From an uncultured Eubacteriales bacterium (GTDB taxonomy: Bacteria > Bacillota > Clostridia > Eubacteriales > Anaerofustaceae), in the NCBI GenBank assembly GCA_902796565.1, contig CADBPP010000006.1:1-7463 (forward strand): a DNA stretch of 7,463 nt. Reading direction: 5' to 3'. Under the pieces are notes generated by a model. The model was not told the origin of the DNA. It was given only the letters and a program-made list of their open reading frames with translations, and made no database searches. Position 1 is the first letter of the stretch; each line of letters begins with the position of its first letter. Made by a program: the position numbers and the translations under genes. Positions 1 through 5,775 of this stretch are shown piece by piece.

Positions 1-97
1 CCTTATCTAAGATTCAGTGTGAACGCAAAAGCCGTTCCGAATTGATTATACCATATATGTTCGAAAAAAGCATATATATGTTTGCATGTTTTTAAAA

Positions 98-114
98 ATG
101 AGAATCGCATTCAT
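98..114. promoter_or_regulatory. Possible Fur-family operator (weak)
   Basis: The 17-mer ATGAGAATCGCATTCAT has a perfect left half (ATGAGAATC) of the classic Fur-type palindrome ATGAGAATCATTCTCAT and keeps the outer TCAT of the right half, about 13 of 17 positions. It lies about 80 bases before the start of an iron-sulfur reductase, where iron- or metal-dependent control would make sense. The central right half does not match and only one copy is present, so this is a suggestion only. Confidence 0.22.
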
Positions 115-145
115 CCCGCCGCTTGCAGAAGCGGGGGTCTTCTGC
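115..145 (+). other. Two overlapping, mutually exclusive hairpins
   Basis: CCGCTT at 119-124 pairs with AAGCGG at 129-134, extended by CCC 115-117 with GGG 135-137 around a bulged G. The overlapping GCAGAAG at 125-131 pairs perfectly with CTTCTGC at 139-145. Both cannot form at once. No T-run follows, so neither is an ordinary terminator. If transcription starts upstream of 115 this is a leader structure; if it starts from the -10 at 154-162 it is not transcribed with the gene. Confidence 0.35.
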
Positions 146-153
146 GATGATTA

Positions 154-162
154 TGATAAAAC
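154..162 (+). promoter_or_regulatory. Possible extended -10 promoter element of the reductase gene
   Basis: TGATAAAAC has the TG-N extension followed by a -10-like TAAAAC. It would start transcription near 169 and give a leader of about 24 bases. There is no good -35 at the expected distance. The surrounding 11-mer TTATGATAAAA (151-161) recurs exactly at 5880-5890 upstream of phoH, which mildly supports a promoter role. Confidence 0.3.
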
Positions 163-192
163 AAAGGAAAAGAATGCACAAGGAGGCAAAGC

Positions 193-1365
193 ATGTACTA
201 CAACAGATTCAATGATGAGATCAGCCTGTCCGCCCTGGGGCTCGGCACCATGAGGCTTCCCACCAACACGGCCCCTTCCGACATAGACAGATCAAAGGCC
301 GCGGAGATCATCGAGTACGCCTATGAGCACGGCGTGAACTATTTCGACACCGCTTACCGCTACCATGACGGGGAAGCGGAGAAGTTCGCGGGAGAGATCC
401 TCAGCCGCTATCCGAGGGAGAGCTACTACCTGGCCAGCAAGATGCCGGGACACCAGATGAAATATGAGAACGGGAAGCTGGGATTTTCAGGATATCTCAG
501 CCGCCTGGAAGTAAAGAGCATACCGGAACTTTTCGAGGAACAGCTGGAGAAGTGCCGCACGCCCTACTTTGATTTTTACCTTCTGCACAACGTCAACGAA
601 TCCTCCATCGATTTCTACACCAATGAGGAACTGGGAGTGGTCCGTTATCTCATGGAGCAGAAGGAGAAGGGAAGGATCAGGCATCTCGGCTTCTCTTCCC
701 ACGGCAAGCCGGAGACCATAAGGAGGATGCTGGACACCTACGGCTGCTTCGAGTTCGTCCAGATCCAGCTGAATTATCTGGACTGGACCCTGCAGGACGC
801 GAAGACGAAGTATGAGCTTCTTTCATCCAGGGGCATCCCCGTGGTGGTGATGGAATCCGCCAGGGGAGGCGCTCTCACAAGGCTGCCTGAGACGGCCCAG
901 AACATCCTCAGGGAGATGCGCCCCGGCATGAGCATCGCTTCCTGGGCCTTCAGGTTCCTGCAGTCCCTTCCCGGGGTGATGGTGGCCCTGAGCGGCATGA
1001 GCGACATGAACGCTCTCCGTGACAACCTTCAGACCTTCGACGAGAGAGATCCCCTCAGCGAGGAGGAGATGAAGGTGCTCCTGGAGAAGGTGGTCCCCTC
1101 CATGGCGGACATCATCCCCTGCACCGCGTGCCGCTACTGCTGCGACGTATGTACCCGGGAGCTTTCGATACCGGATCTCATAAGCCTTTACAGCGAGGCC
1201 TCGTTTGCCGGCACGAAGGGAGGCACCGTGGGCATGAGCCTTAGAAACATCCCCGAGGACAAGCTGCCCACCGCCTGCGTCGGATGCGGCGAGTGTAAAA
1301 AGGTATGCCCCCAGGGCATCGATATCCCGTCCATTATGGAGAAATTCTCGGCCATGCTGGGATGA
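193..1365 (+). CDS. Aldo/keto reductase with C-terminal two-cluster ferredoxin domain
   Basis: A 390-residue cytoplasmic oxidoreductase of the COG1453 type, expected to reduce a carbonyl or similar acceptor; the substrate is not known. Residues 1 to about 295 form the aldo/keto reductase barrel: GLGTMRLP near 16-23, FDTAYRY at 51-57 with likely tetrad residues D52 and Y57, K83 (ASKMP) and H132 (LLHN), then GFSSHG 166-171 and IQLNY 191-195. The tail carries two four-cysteine sets for [4Fe-4S] clusters: C310, C313, C316, C320 (with an extra C317) and C362, C365, C368, C372 followed by PQGIDIP. In known members such tails pass electrons to or from the barrel. The ATG at 193 has an excellent AAGGAGG at 180-186, six bases upstream. 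The gene is alone between its leader and a strong terminator at 1397-1430. Length and domain order fit the family. The start and family are secure; the reaction is not. Confidence 0.93.
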   Translation: MYYNRFNDEISLSALGLGTMRLPTNTAPSDIDRSKAAEIIEYAYEHGVNYFDTAYRYHDGEAEKFAGEILSRYPRESYYLASKMPGHQMKYENGKLGFSGYLSRLEVKSIPELFEEQLEKCRTPYFDFYLLHNVNESSIDFYTNEELGVVRYLMEQKEKGRIRHLGFSSHGKPETIRRMLDTYGCFEFVQIQLNYLDWTLQDAKTKYELLSSRGIPVVVMESARGGALTRLPETAQNILREMRPGMSIASWAFRFLQSLPGVMVALSGMSDMNALRDNLQTFDERDPLSEEEMKVLLEKVVPSMADIIPCTACRYCCDVCTRELSIPDLISLYSEASFAGTKGGTVGMSLRNIPEDKLPTACVGCGECKKVCPQGIDIPSIMEKFSAMLG

Positions 1366-1396
1366 CGGACCTTAGAGAGAGAACAGGGACTTTCGC

Positions 1397-1430
1397 GGGC
1401 GGGGAGAGGAAGACTCCCCGCCCAATTTTT
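1397..1430 (+). terminator. Intrinsic terminator of the reductase gene
   Basis: A perfect 10-bp GC-rich stem (GGGCGGGGAG 1397-1406 with CTCCCCGCCC 1414-1423), a 7-base loop, then AATTTTT. It lies 31 bases after the reductase stop codon and isolates that gene from the tRNA gene. Confidence 0.93.
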
Positions 1431-1443
1431 GAGTGCTGTTTTA

Positions 1444-1472
1444 TTGACAAATCCTTATCCATCTGCTAAGAT
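1444..1472 (+). promoter_or_regulatory. Strong sigma-A promoter of the tRNA-Ser gene
   Basis: A consensus -35 TTGACA (1444-1449), a 17-base spacer and a -10 TAAGAT (1467-1472) preceded by TG-N (1464-1466), so it also has an extended -10. The predicted start, near 1479, is only about 6 bases before the mature tRNA end, as is usual for stable RNA genes. Confidence 0.88.
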
Positions 1473-1484
1473 AGCAGTTGTTGG

Positions 1485-1573
1485 CGAGAGATACCGAAGC
1501 GGTCGTAACGGGGCGGTCTTGAAAACCGTTTGGGTGCAAGCCCACGTGGGTTCGAATCCCACTCTCTCGGCCA
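1485..1573 (+). tRNA. tRNA-Ser (anticodon UGA)
   Basis: The full class II cloverleaf can be folded by eye. The acceptor stem is CGAGAGA (1485-1491) with TCTCTCG (1563-1569), followed by discriminator G and an encoded CCA (1571-1573). The D stem is CCG/CGG (1494-1496, 1509-1511) with GG at 1501-1502 in the loop. The anticodon stem is 1513-1517 with 1525-1529, and its loop CTTGAAA gives anticodon TGA at 1520-1522. A long variable arm of about 16 bases (1530-1545) contains its own TGGG/CCCA stem, which is the serine hallmark. The T arm is GTGGG-TTCGAAT-CCCAC (1546-1562). It reads UCA and, by wobble, other UCN codons. Confidence 0.97.
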
Positions 1574-1597
1574 TTTTTTTTAATTTTTCAATTTTTA
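1574..1597 (+). terminator. T-rich stretch likely ending the tRNA transcript
   Basis: Immediately after the CCA come eight T residues and then two copies of AATTTTT separated by a C. There is no separate hairpin; the GC-rich T arm and acceptor stem just upstream could provide the structural part of a termination signal. Read-through into the kinase-like gene at 1690 remains possible. Confidence 0.45.
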
Positions 1598-1620
1598 CGC
1601 ATCCCATGCCCACTTAACAT

Positions 1621-1654
1621 TTGAATTTTGTCCTCCCTGGGTGTATCCTAAAAT
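1621..1654 (+). promoter_or_regulatory. Weak candidate promoter for the kinase-like gene
   Basis: TTGAAT (1621-1626), a 17-base spacer and TATCCT (1644-1649) each match four of six consensus positions; an overlapping TAAAAT at 1649-1654 is a better -10 but lacks a well-spaced -35. Either would give a leader of roughly 30 bases before the ATG at 1690. Confidence 0.28.
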
Positions 1655-1689
1655 CAGGAAAACATTTTCCCTCAGAAAAGGAGAATACA

Positions 1690-2307
1690 ATGAACAGGAT
1701 CATAACCATCAGCCGTGAATTCGGCAGCGGAGGAAGAGAGCTCGGAAGACTCATCGCCGCCAAGCTCGGATACGCATACTATGACAAGGAGATCGTTTCC
1801 CGGATCGCCGAACGCAGTGAAATGACCGAGACATATGTGCAGAACGTTCTCGAGCAGAAGCCTTTCCTGACTCTGCCGATACATGTCGGAGTGAGCCTGG
1901 AGCCCACGGCCGATCCTCTGCTCATGCAGAGCCAGGAGCTTTTCCAGCTGCAGTGCAGTATCCTCAAGGAAGTCGCGGAAAAATCCGACTGCGTCATCGT
2001 GGGGCGCTGCGCTGACTACATCCTCAGCGACAGCCATCCCTTCCGCATCTTCGTTTACGCCGAGATGGAGAGCAGGCTCAGGAGGTGCCGCGAGACGGAA
2101 GGCGTGGGTCAGGATCTTTCCGACCGGGAGCTCAGAAACCAGATCCTGGGAGTGGACCGCCAGAGAAGCGACTACTATGAGTTCTGCACCGGCAACAAGT
2201 GGAGCGACAGGCTGAATTACGATATCTGCGTCAATTCCACGAACATCCCGCTGGAGGAGCTGGCGGAATCCATCGCCATGGTGGTACACGCTTCGAAGAA
2301 TTCCTGA
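1690..2307 (+). CDS. Cytidylate kinase-like family protein (AAA_26 type)
   Basis: A 205-residue putative nucleoside monophosphate kinase. The N-terminus ITISREFGSGGRELG (residues 5-19) is the glycine-rich phosphate-binding loop of this family, followed by YYDKEIV at 30-36. VIVGRCADYIL (102-112) and a DRxRxxYY motif (D156 to Y163) match the core strand and the arginine-rich lid seen in cytidylate kinase-like proteins. WSDRLNYDICVNS (171-183) is the usual closing motif. Family members are often annotated as kinases of CMP, but the natural substrate of this short branch is unproven and it should not be assumed to be the essential Cmk. The ATG at 1690 is chosen over an in-frame TTG at 1621 because AAGGAG (1678-1683) sits six bases before it and homology begins there. 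The gene stands alone between the tRNA and a terminator. No membrane segment or signal peptide is visible. Confidence 0.87.
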   Translation: MNRIITISREFGSGGRELGRLIAAKLGYAYYDKEIVSRIAERSEMTETYVQNVLEQKPFLTLPIHVGVSLEPTADPLLMQSQELFQLQCSILKEVAEKSDCVIVGRCADYILSDSHPFRIFVYAEMESRLRRCRETEGVGQDLSDRELRNQILGVDRQRSDYYEFCTGNKWSDRLNYDICVNSTNIPLEELAESIAMVVHASKNS

Positions 2308-2347
2308 CGGGCAGGGGCGGTATGCCCCTTAGATACAGAAGATCATA

Positions 2348-2373
2348 AAATGAGCCTTTCCGGGCTCATTTTT
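2348..2373 (+). terminator. Intrinsic terminator of the kinase-like gene
   Basis: AAATGAGCC (2348-2356) pairs with GGCTCATTT (2363-2371) around a 6-base loop, and the T-run continues to 2373. A second small hairpin at 2313-2329 (AGGGGC/GCCCCT) lies just after the stop codon but has no T tail. The terminator overlaps an in-frame upstream ATG of the next frame (2350), which is one reason not to use that ATG as a start. Confidence 0.83.
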
Positions 2374-2418
2374 GTTAAGAAGAACAGCGGGAAGAGGATC
2401 CCCGCAAAGAGGATAAAG

Positions 2419-3903
2419 ATGAGCAGAAGAAGTGAGATACTGAATATATTCCATGACATCAAGGCAAACTGGAAGCAGCTGAAGGCAAAAGGAGACTCGA
2501 TGCCGGTGGACTACTGCGAGAACGGCTGCAGCGAAGAGCAGCTCGAAAACGCATCCCGCAGGTTCGCGCCGGGGCTCAGGATGGAGGATATAGTGCTGTT
2601 TTTCGATACCAGCGTGTCAGGCAGCGGAAAGACCGGGATCATTTTCACCGAGACAGGCTTTTACTATTCCGATATCAATACCCTGAACAGGATCTCCCGC
2701 AGGCCCTCCGTCCCGATGCCCGTGGAGTACGATAAGCTTGAAGGAGTCGAATGGAACAGGGGAGAGCCGGAATTCTTCCTGCGTTTTAGAGGCGGGACCG
2801 TCCTGGCGGGGAGCGGTTCCATCCATACCAGGTTCATCGTCCTGATGCTCAACGGCATCATATCCTCCGGGACTGCCTGCTCCCCGGAGCCGGCTGACGG
2901 AGCCGCAAGCGGATACAGCACGGGCACAAACCTGGAGGACGCGCCTCAGACCCTGGTGAAGATAGCGGAGTCATCGGAGAAGCTTGCCGGGAGCGTCATC
3001 GGCGCGATGCAGGAAAAGCTGGAAGAAAACGAAAGATTCAGCCCACCGAAAAAGGAGAACGTATTTTCCCGCTTCAGCGCCGGGATAGAAAAAGCCGAAG
3101 AGTCTCTTCACGCGGCCTATGCCGGCCGGGTGCCGAAAGAGCGAAGAAGGATCATCATGAGGTGCTTTCTCATATTTGAGCTCATCCTTCTCGGTGCGAC
3201 CCTTGTCCTCAGCGGAGACCCCGCGGGCCTTTTCGGAGATGTATACGGCTGCACCATGACCGGGGCACTGACGGACCTGTTCCTCTCCGCGGCCCGGAGG
3301 GATCTTTCCTCATTCATTGGCTACGGCAACTTTATGATGGCGGGACTGTCCTGTATCCTCATGTCCGTGATGGATCTGGAGCTGGAGGAACTCAGGATAC
3401 GCCGTTTCGGATACTTCCTGCATACGCTTCTTTTCACGTACACCGGCGGCATCGCCCTTCTGTATGTGTGGATCGGCATGAAGGCCGCTTTCGGCTCCCT
3501 GCGGGGGATACCCGTTATCGGGACGGCGGCCCTTGCCGCGGCCGCCGTACTGAGTCTTGTGCTGATATACCTTGCACTGAAGGATCTGACCGCCAACATC
3601 ATGGAGACCCTTGTCAGCATAGCGGTGGGCACGGTCTTCATGATGGGCCTTGGTACCGTCATATATGTCCTTTCGGCTCCCCTTCTCATGCTGTTTTCGA
3701 AGTTTATCTCTCCCGGGTCTGTCAGCTCCGTCGCCGGAAGTCTGAGGGATCTTGCGGCAGCTCTTACAGCGGGGGATCTCAGCGACCCCCTGGTCGTTCT
3801 GAGCATACGCCTCGCCGTTTTCACGGGTTACGCCGTGACAAGCGCGTTCAGAAAAGCCTGGAAGGATGTGAAGGAAAAGAGGGAAAGGGCAAAGAAGGCC
3901 TGA
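2419..3903 (+). CDS. Unrecognised multi-pass membrane protein with soluble N-terminal domain
   Basis: A 494-residue protein I do not recognise. Residues 1-50 are charged and mostly helical-looking. Residues about 54-148 look like a compact beta-rich domain (FFDTSVSGSGKTGIIFTETG at 61-80, then FYYSD and a run of strands), reminiscent of bacterial PH-like domains; GSGKTG is not followed by a kinase fold and is probably not a P-loop. Residues 150-240 are a polar linker. From 245 to 475 there are about six hydrophobic segments (roughly 245-264, 299-318, 331-353, 366-386, 397-420, 457-475), and the C-terminus is strongly basic (WKDVKEKRERAKKA), as expected for a cytoplasmic tail. The ATG at 2419 has AGAGG at 2408-2412; the longer frame from 2350 starts inside the preceding terminator and was rejected. 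No partner gene is adjacent on the same strand. Confidence 0.8.
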   Translation: MSRRSEILNIFHDIKANWKQLKAKGDSMPVDYCENGCSEEQLENASRRFAPGLRMEDIVLFFDTSVSGSGKTGIIFTETGFYYSDINTLNRISRRPSVPMPVEYDKLEGVEWNRGEPEFFLRFRGGTVLAGSGSIHTRFIVLMLNGIISSGTACSPEPADGAASGYSTGTNLEDAPQTLVKIAESSEKLAGSVIGAMQEKLEENERFSPPKKENVFSRFSAGIEKAEESLHAAYAGRVPKERRRIIMRCFLIFELILLGATLVLSGDPAGLFGDVYGCTMTGALTDLFLSAARRDLSSFIGYGNFMMAGLSCILMSVMDLELEELRIRRFGYFLHTLLFTYTGGIALLYVWIGMKAAFGSLRGIPVIGTAALAAAAVLSLVLIYLALKDLTANIMETLVSIAVGTVFMMGLGTVIYVLSAPLLMLFSKFISPGSVSSVAGSLRDLAAALTAGDLSDPLVVLSIRLAVFTGYAVTSAFRKAWKDVKEKRERAKKA

Positions 3904-3915
3904 GGGTAAAGAAAA

Positions 3916-3946
3916 GGGCCCGCGCCGGGATGGCGCGGGTCATTTC
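3916..3946. terminator. GC-rich hairpin between convergent genes
   Basis: CCCGCGCC (3919-3926) pairs perfectly with GGCGCGGG (3932-3939) around a 5-base loop. On the plus strand the tail (TCATTTCC) is poor, while on the minus strand it is CCCTTTTCTTT. It probably serves the membrane protein gene, the HU gene, or both. Confidence 0.6.
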
Positions 3947-3978
3947 CATAAAAAGAAGAAGGAGCGCCTGCGCGCTCC
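3946..3978 (-). terminator. Intrinsic terminator of the HU gene
   Basis: Reading the minus strand after the HU stop codon, GGAGCGC and GCGCTCC (3972-3978 with 3961-3967) form a perfect 7-bp stem with a 4-base loop, followed by TTCTTCTTTTTATGG. The hairpin begins 24 bases beyond the stop. Confidence 0.82.
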
Positions 3979-4002
3979 GCTGTAATCGCACGGTTGTCTT
4001 TT

Positions 4003-4281
4003 TTATCTGCCGTTGATTATATCCTTAAGTCTCTTTCCGGCCTTGAAACCGGCGGTGATGGTGTCGGGAATTACGATTCTTTCTCCTGTGCGGGGATTGA
4101 CGCCCTCTCTGGAAGAACGCTTCTTTGCCTCGAAAGTACCGAAACCGGACAGTGTCACCTTCTCCCCCTGATTGAGCGTTTCGGCAACGGTCACTGTGAA
4201 AGCTCTGAGGATCTTGTCAACATCTTTTAGATCGCAGGATGTTTTCTGAGAGATGATCTGCATCAATTCGGGTTTGTTCAT
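4003..4281 (-). CDS. hup: HU family DNA-binding protein
   Basis: A 92-residue histone-like nucleoid protein that binds and bends DNA as a dimer. It has the HU layout: an N-terminal helical pair (residues 1-38), then GEKVTLSGFGTFEAKKR (39-55) and the DNA-binding arm with NPRTGERIVIP (62-72), where P63 is the intercalating proline, closing with the basic AGFKAGKRLKDIING segment. Two ATG codons are adjacent (4284 and 4281). The second is chosen because AAGGAG (minus strand, 4293-4288) is six bases from it but only three from the first, and because HU proteins normally begin MNK. The gene follows the mazG gene on the same strand, an order also known in other Gram-positive bacteria, but it has its own promoter and terminator and is probably expressed strongly on its own. 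Confidence 0.96.
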   Translation of the reverse strand: MNKPELMQIISQKTSCDLKDVDKILRAFTVTVAETLNQGEKVTLSGFGTFEAKKRSSREGVNPRTGERIVIPDTITAGFKAGKRLKDIINGR

Positions 4282-4315
4282 CATTTTCTCCTTAGGTGTT
4301 TGTTTCAGCTTCTAA

Positions 4316-4344
4316 ATAATACCCAATAAGTATATATATAGCAA
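4316..4344 (-). promoter_or_regulatory. Promoter of the HU gene
   Basis: On the minus strand, TTGCTA (4344-4339), a 17-base spacer and TATTAT (4321-4316) give a good sigma-A promoter with transcription starting near 4309 and a leader of about 25 bases that includes the AAGGAG site. The -35 directly abuts the stop codon of the mazG gene, so HU can be expressed independently of it. Confidence 0.62.
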
Positions 4345-5775
4345 TCATTTTTGTAAAAAAAAGCAATTTTTTATTGCTTTTTCAACGATTTTGGCGCATT
4401 GGGCATCACTTGAACCAGCTAAAGCGGCGGCTTTTGGCCCCGCCAGGTTCTCGAGCCTTGAGATGAACCCCATGTAGTCCCCGCACACTTCCCGGAGAAT
4501 TTCCTCGGGATCGAGGTTCTTTTCGGCGCACAGAGCGCATACTGAAAAGAGTATCCTGCCGAGCTTCGATGACAGCTCCTCATCGGAAAGTTCCCCGTCC
4601 CGCAGCTCCTCCAGACCCGCCTCTTCGGCATAGGGATCCTTTTCGAGGTACTTTGAGGTGCGTCTGATAAGCTTTGCGGCATAGCTCAGGGAGGGAAGGG
4701 CGTCTGCCACGTCACCGAGCTCCTCGGCGATGCTGCCGTAGGAGTGCTCCTCCTTTTTTATCTCATCCCATACCCGGTCCGCGTCGTCCAGCTCCAGGAC
4801 CGCGTCTGCGAACACATGGGGATGGCGTCGGATCATTTTGGTGCAGATGCCCTCTATGACGTCTTCCATGGTGAAGTCGCCGTATTCGGAGGCAATGTCC
4901 GCGTGCATGACCACCTGAAGCAGCAGGTCCCCCAGTTCCTCGCACAGGTTGTCGCTGTCATCCTTTCTGATGGCGCTGACCACCTCATAGGCCTCCTCCG
5001 TCACGTAGGGGATAAGGCTCTCATGGGTCTGCTGAGTGTCCCAGGGACAGCCTCCCTCGCCCCTGAGGGATCTTACTACCTTCTGAAGGGAGGAGAAAAG
5101 ACGGGGGACCCTCGTGAAATCCACGGGGGGTATCACCAGGCTAGTGAGATGGTCGATCTCATCGCAGCGGTCGATCTCGTAAAGCTCAAGGGGGATGATC
5201 TTCTCATCGTCGGTGGACGCGGCGTTGATGATGTACACCGGCGTGTCGTCGGGGTATATATCGGACAGGGACAGTTTTACGTCGGAGGCGATGGAACGGT
5301 CATAGACCTGGCAGATTATGTTCATGCAGGAGGGATCGGGACGCTGGGTATCGAGGCTCAGGGCGTCCAGCAGCTTGAAGGAGTCCGCGGCGTCGGTCTT
5401 CAGGGCGGAGAAGATCCCGTCGATAAAGCTCACCGCCGGTATTATCCTTACGTCGCATTCAGCCCTTTTCACTATAAGTCCCACGGCCCTTTCGGCTATG
5501 AAGCTGCTGCCGGGAACTATGTAGCTCACGCTCTCCCCGGGGGAATTCAGCACCGTCTCGCAGATGGTGTCGTAGACCTGCTCGAAATCCTCCGCGTTTT
5601 CATACAGTTCATCGAAGGATGTGTATTTTATGCCGTATTCGTCCAGTATCGACGCGGACGGATGCACCATGGTCCTGACGTACACGCGATCGCTGTTTTT
5701 CAGTATCTCCATGGTCCTCAGGGTGATGTCGTTCTTTCCTCCGCAGCCGAAACCGAGTATGTATATAGTCTTCAT
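4345..5775 (-). CDS. mazG: SAM-dependent methylase-like / MazG nucleotide pyrophosphohydrolase fusion (YabN type)
   Basis: A 476-residue fusion with the YabN architecture of Gram-positive bacteria. Residues 1 to about 215 resemble tetrapyrrole (SAM-dependent) methylases: YILGFGCGGKNDITLRT at 5-21, VYVRT 31-35, and VPGSSFIAERAV at 87-98. The usual GxGPGD loop reads GFGCGG, so methylase activity is uncertain. Residues about 220-345 are a MazG domain that hydrolyses nucleoside triphosphates to monophosphate and pyrophosphate: GGCPWDTQQTHESL 241-254, the metal-binding acids E260, E261, E264 and E280/D283 (EELGDLLLQ), and KMIRRHPHVFAD 313-324. Residues 350-445 correspond to the second MazG half, but its EExGD motif is SKLGR (403-407). 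The start at 5775 has AGGAGG five bases upstream. The gene precedes HU. Its stop codon lies downstream of a terminator-like hairpin, an odd arrangement. The expected role is removal of non-canonical or surplus nucleotides. Confidence 0.93.
   Translation of the reverse strand: MKTIYILGFGCGGKNDITLRTMEILKNSDRVYVRTMVHPSASILDEYGIKYTSFDELYENAEDFEQVYDTICETVLNSPGESVSYIVPGSSFIAERAVGLIVKRAECDVRIIPAVSFIDGIFSALKTDAADSFKLLDALSLDTQRPDPSCMNIICQVYDRSIASDVKLSLSDIYPDDTPVYIINAASTDDEKIIPLELYEIDRCDEIDHLTSLVIPPVDFTRVPRLFSSLQKVVRSLRGEGGCPWDTQQTHESLIPYVTEEAYEVVSAIRKDDSDNLCEELGDLLLQVVMHADIASEYGDFTMEDVIEGICTKMIRRHPHVFADAVLELDDADRVWDEIKKEEHSYGSIAEELGDVADALPSLSYAAKLIRRTSKYLEKDPYAEEAGLEELRDGELSDEELSSKLGRILFSVCALCAEKNLDPEEILREVCGDYMGFISRLENLAGPKAAALAGSSDAQCAKIVEKAIKNCFFLQK
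4355..4382 (-). terminator. Terminator-like hairpin inside the last codons of the mazG gene
   Basis: On the minus strand AAAAAGCAAT pairs perfectly with ATTGCTTTTT (10 bp, 5-base loop) and is followed by a total of eight T residues. The end of the T-run (4355) is upstream of the stop codon (4347-4345). The stem has only two GC pairs, so its strength is uncertain, but the shape is that of an intrinsic terminator. It is nearly symmetric and could also act on plus-strand transcription. Confidence 0.5.

Larger units (their letters stand above)
1..192. other. Non-coding leader region upstream of the reductase gene
   Basis: No gene is supported here. The stretch is AT-rich and holds two short self-complementary runs (CATATATG at 52-59 and CATATATATG at 71-80), a Fur-like palindrome near 98-114, two overlapping hairpins at 115-145, a possible extended -10 at 154-162 and the ribosome binding site at 180-186. 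No clear T-tailed terminator from a preceding gene is seen, so the end of the upstream neighbour lies outside the window. Confidence 0.6.

Noticed and set aside
1429..1617. A 62-codon frame across the tRNA-Ser gene
   Set aside because: It reads straight through the tRNA and its promoter and is a by-product of those sequences.
1672..2289. A 205-codon minus-strand open frame opposite the kinase-like gene
   Set aside because: It is antisense to a well-supported gene, has no credible ribosome site or motifs, and has the composition of a shadow frame.
2350..2418. Upstream extension of the membrane protein from an ATG at 2350
   Set aside because: That ATG lies inside the terminator stem of the preceding gene and has no ribosome site, while the ATG at 2419 has AGAGG at a good distance.
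2485..2700. GSGKTG in the membrane protein as an ATP-binding P-loop
   Set aside because: It lacks the hydrophobic strand before and the helix after a Walker A loop, and no Walker B follows; the context is a beta-rich domain.
3468..4016. A 182-codon plus-strand frame overlapping the end of the membrane protein gene
   Set aside because: Its sequence is rich in R, G, H and S with no domain character, and it runs through the hairpins between the convergent genes.
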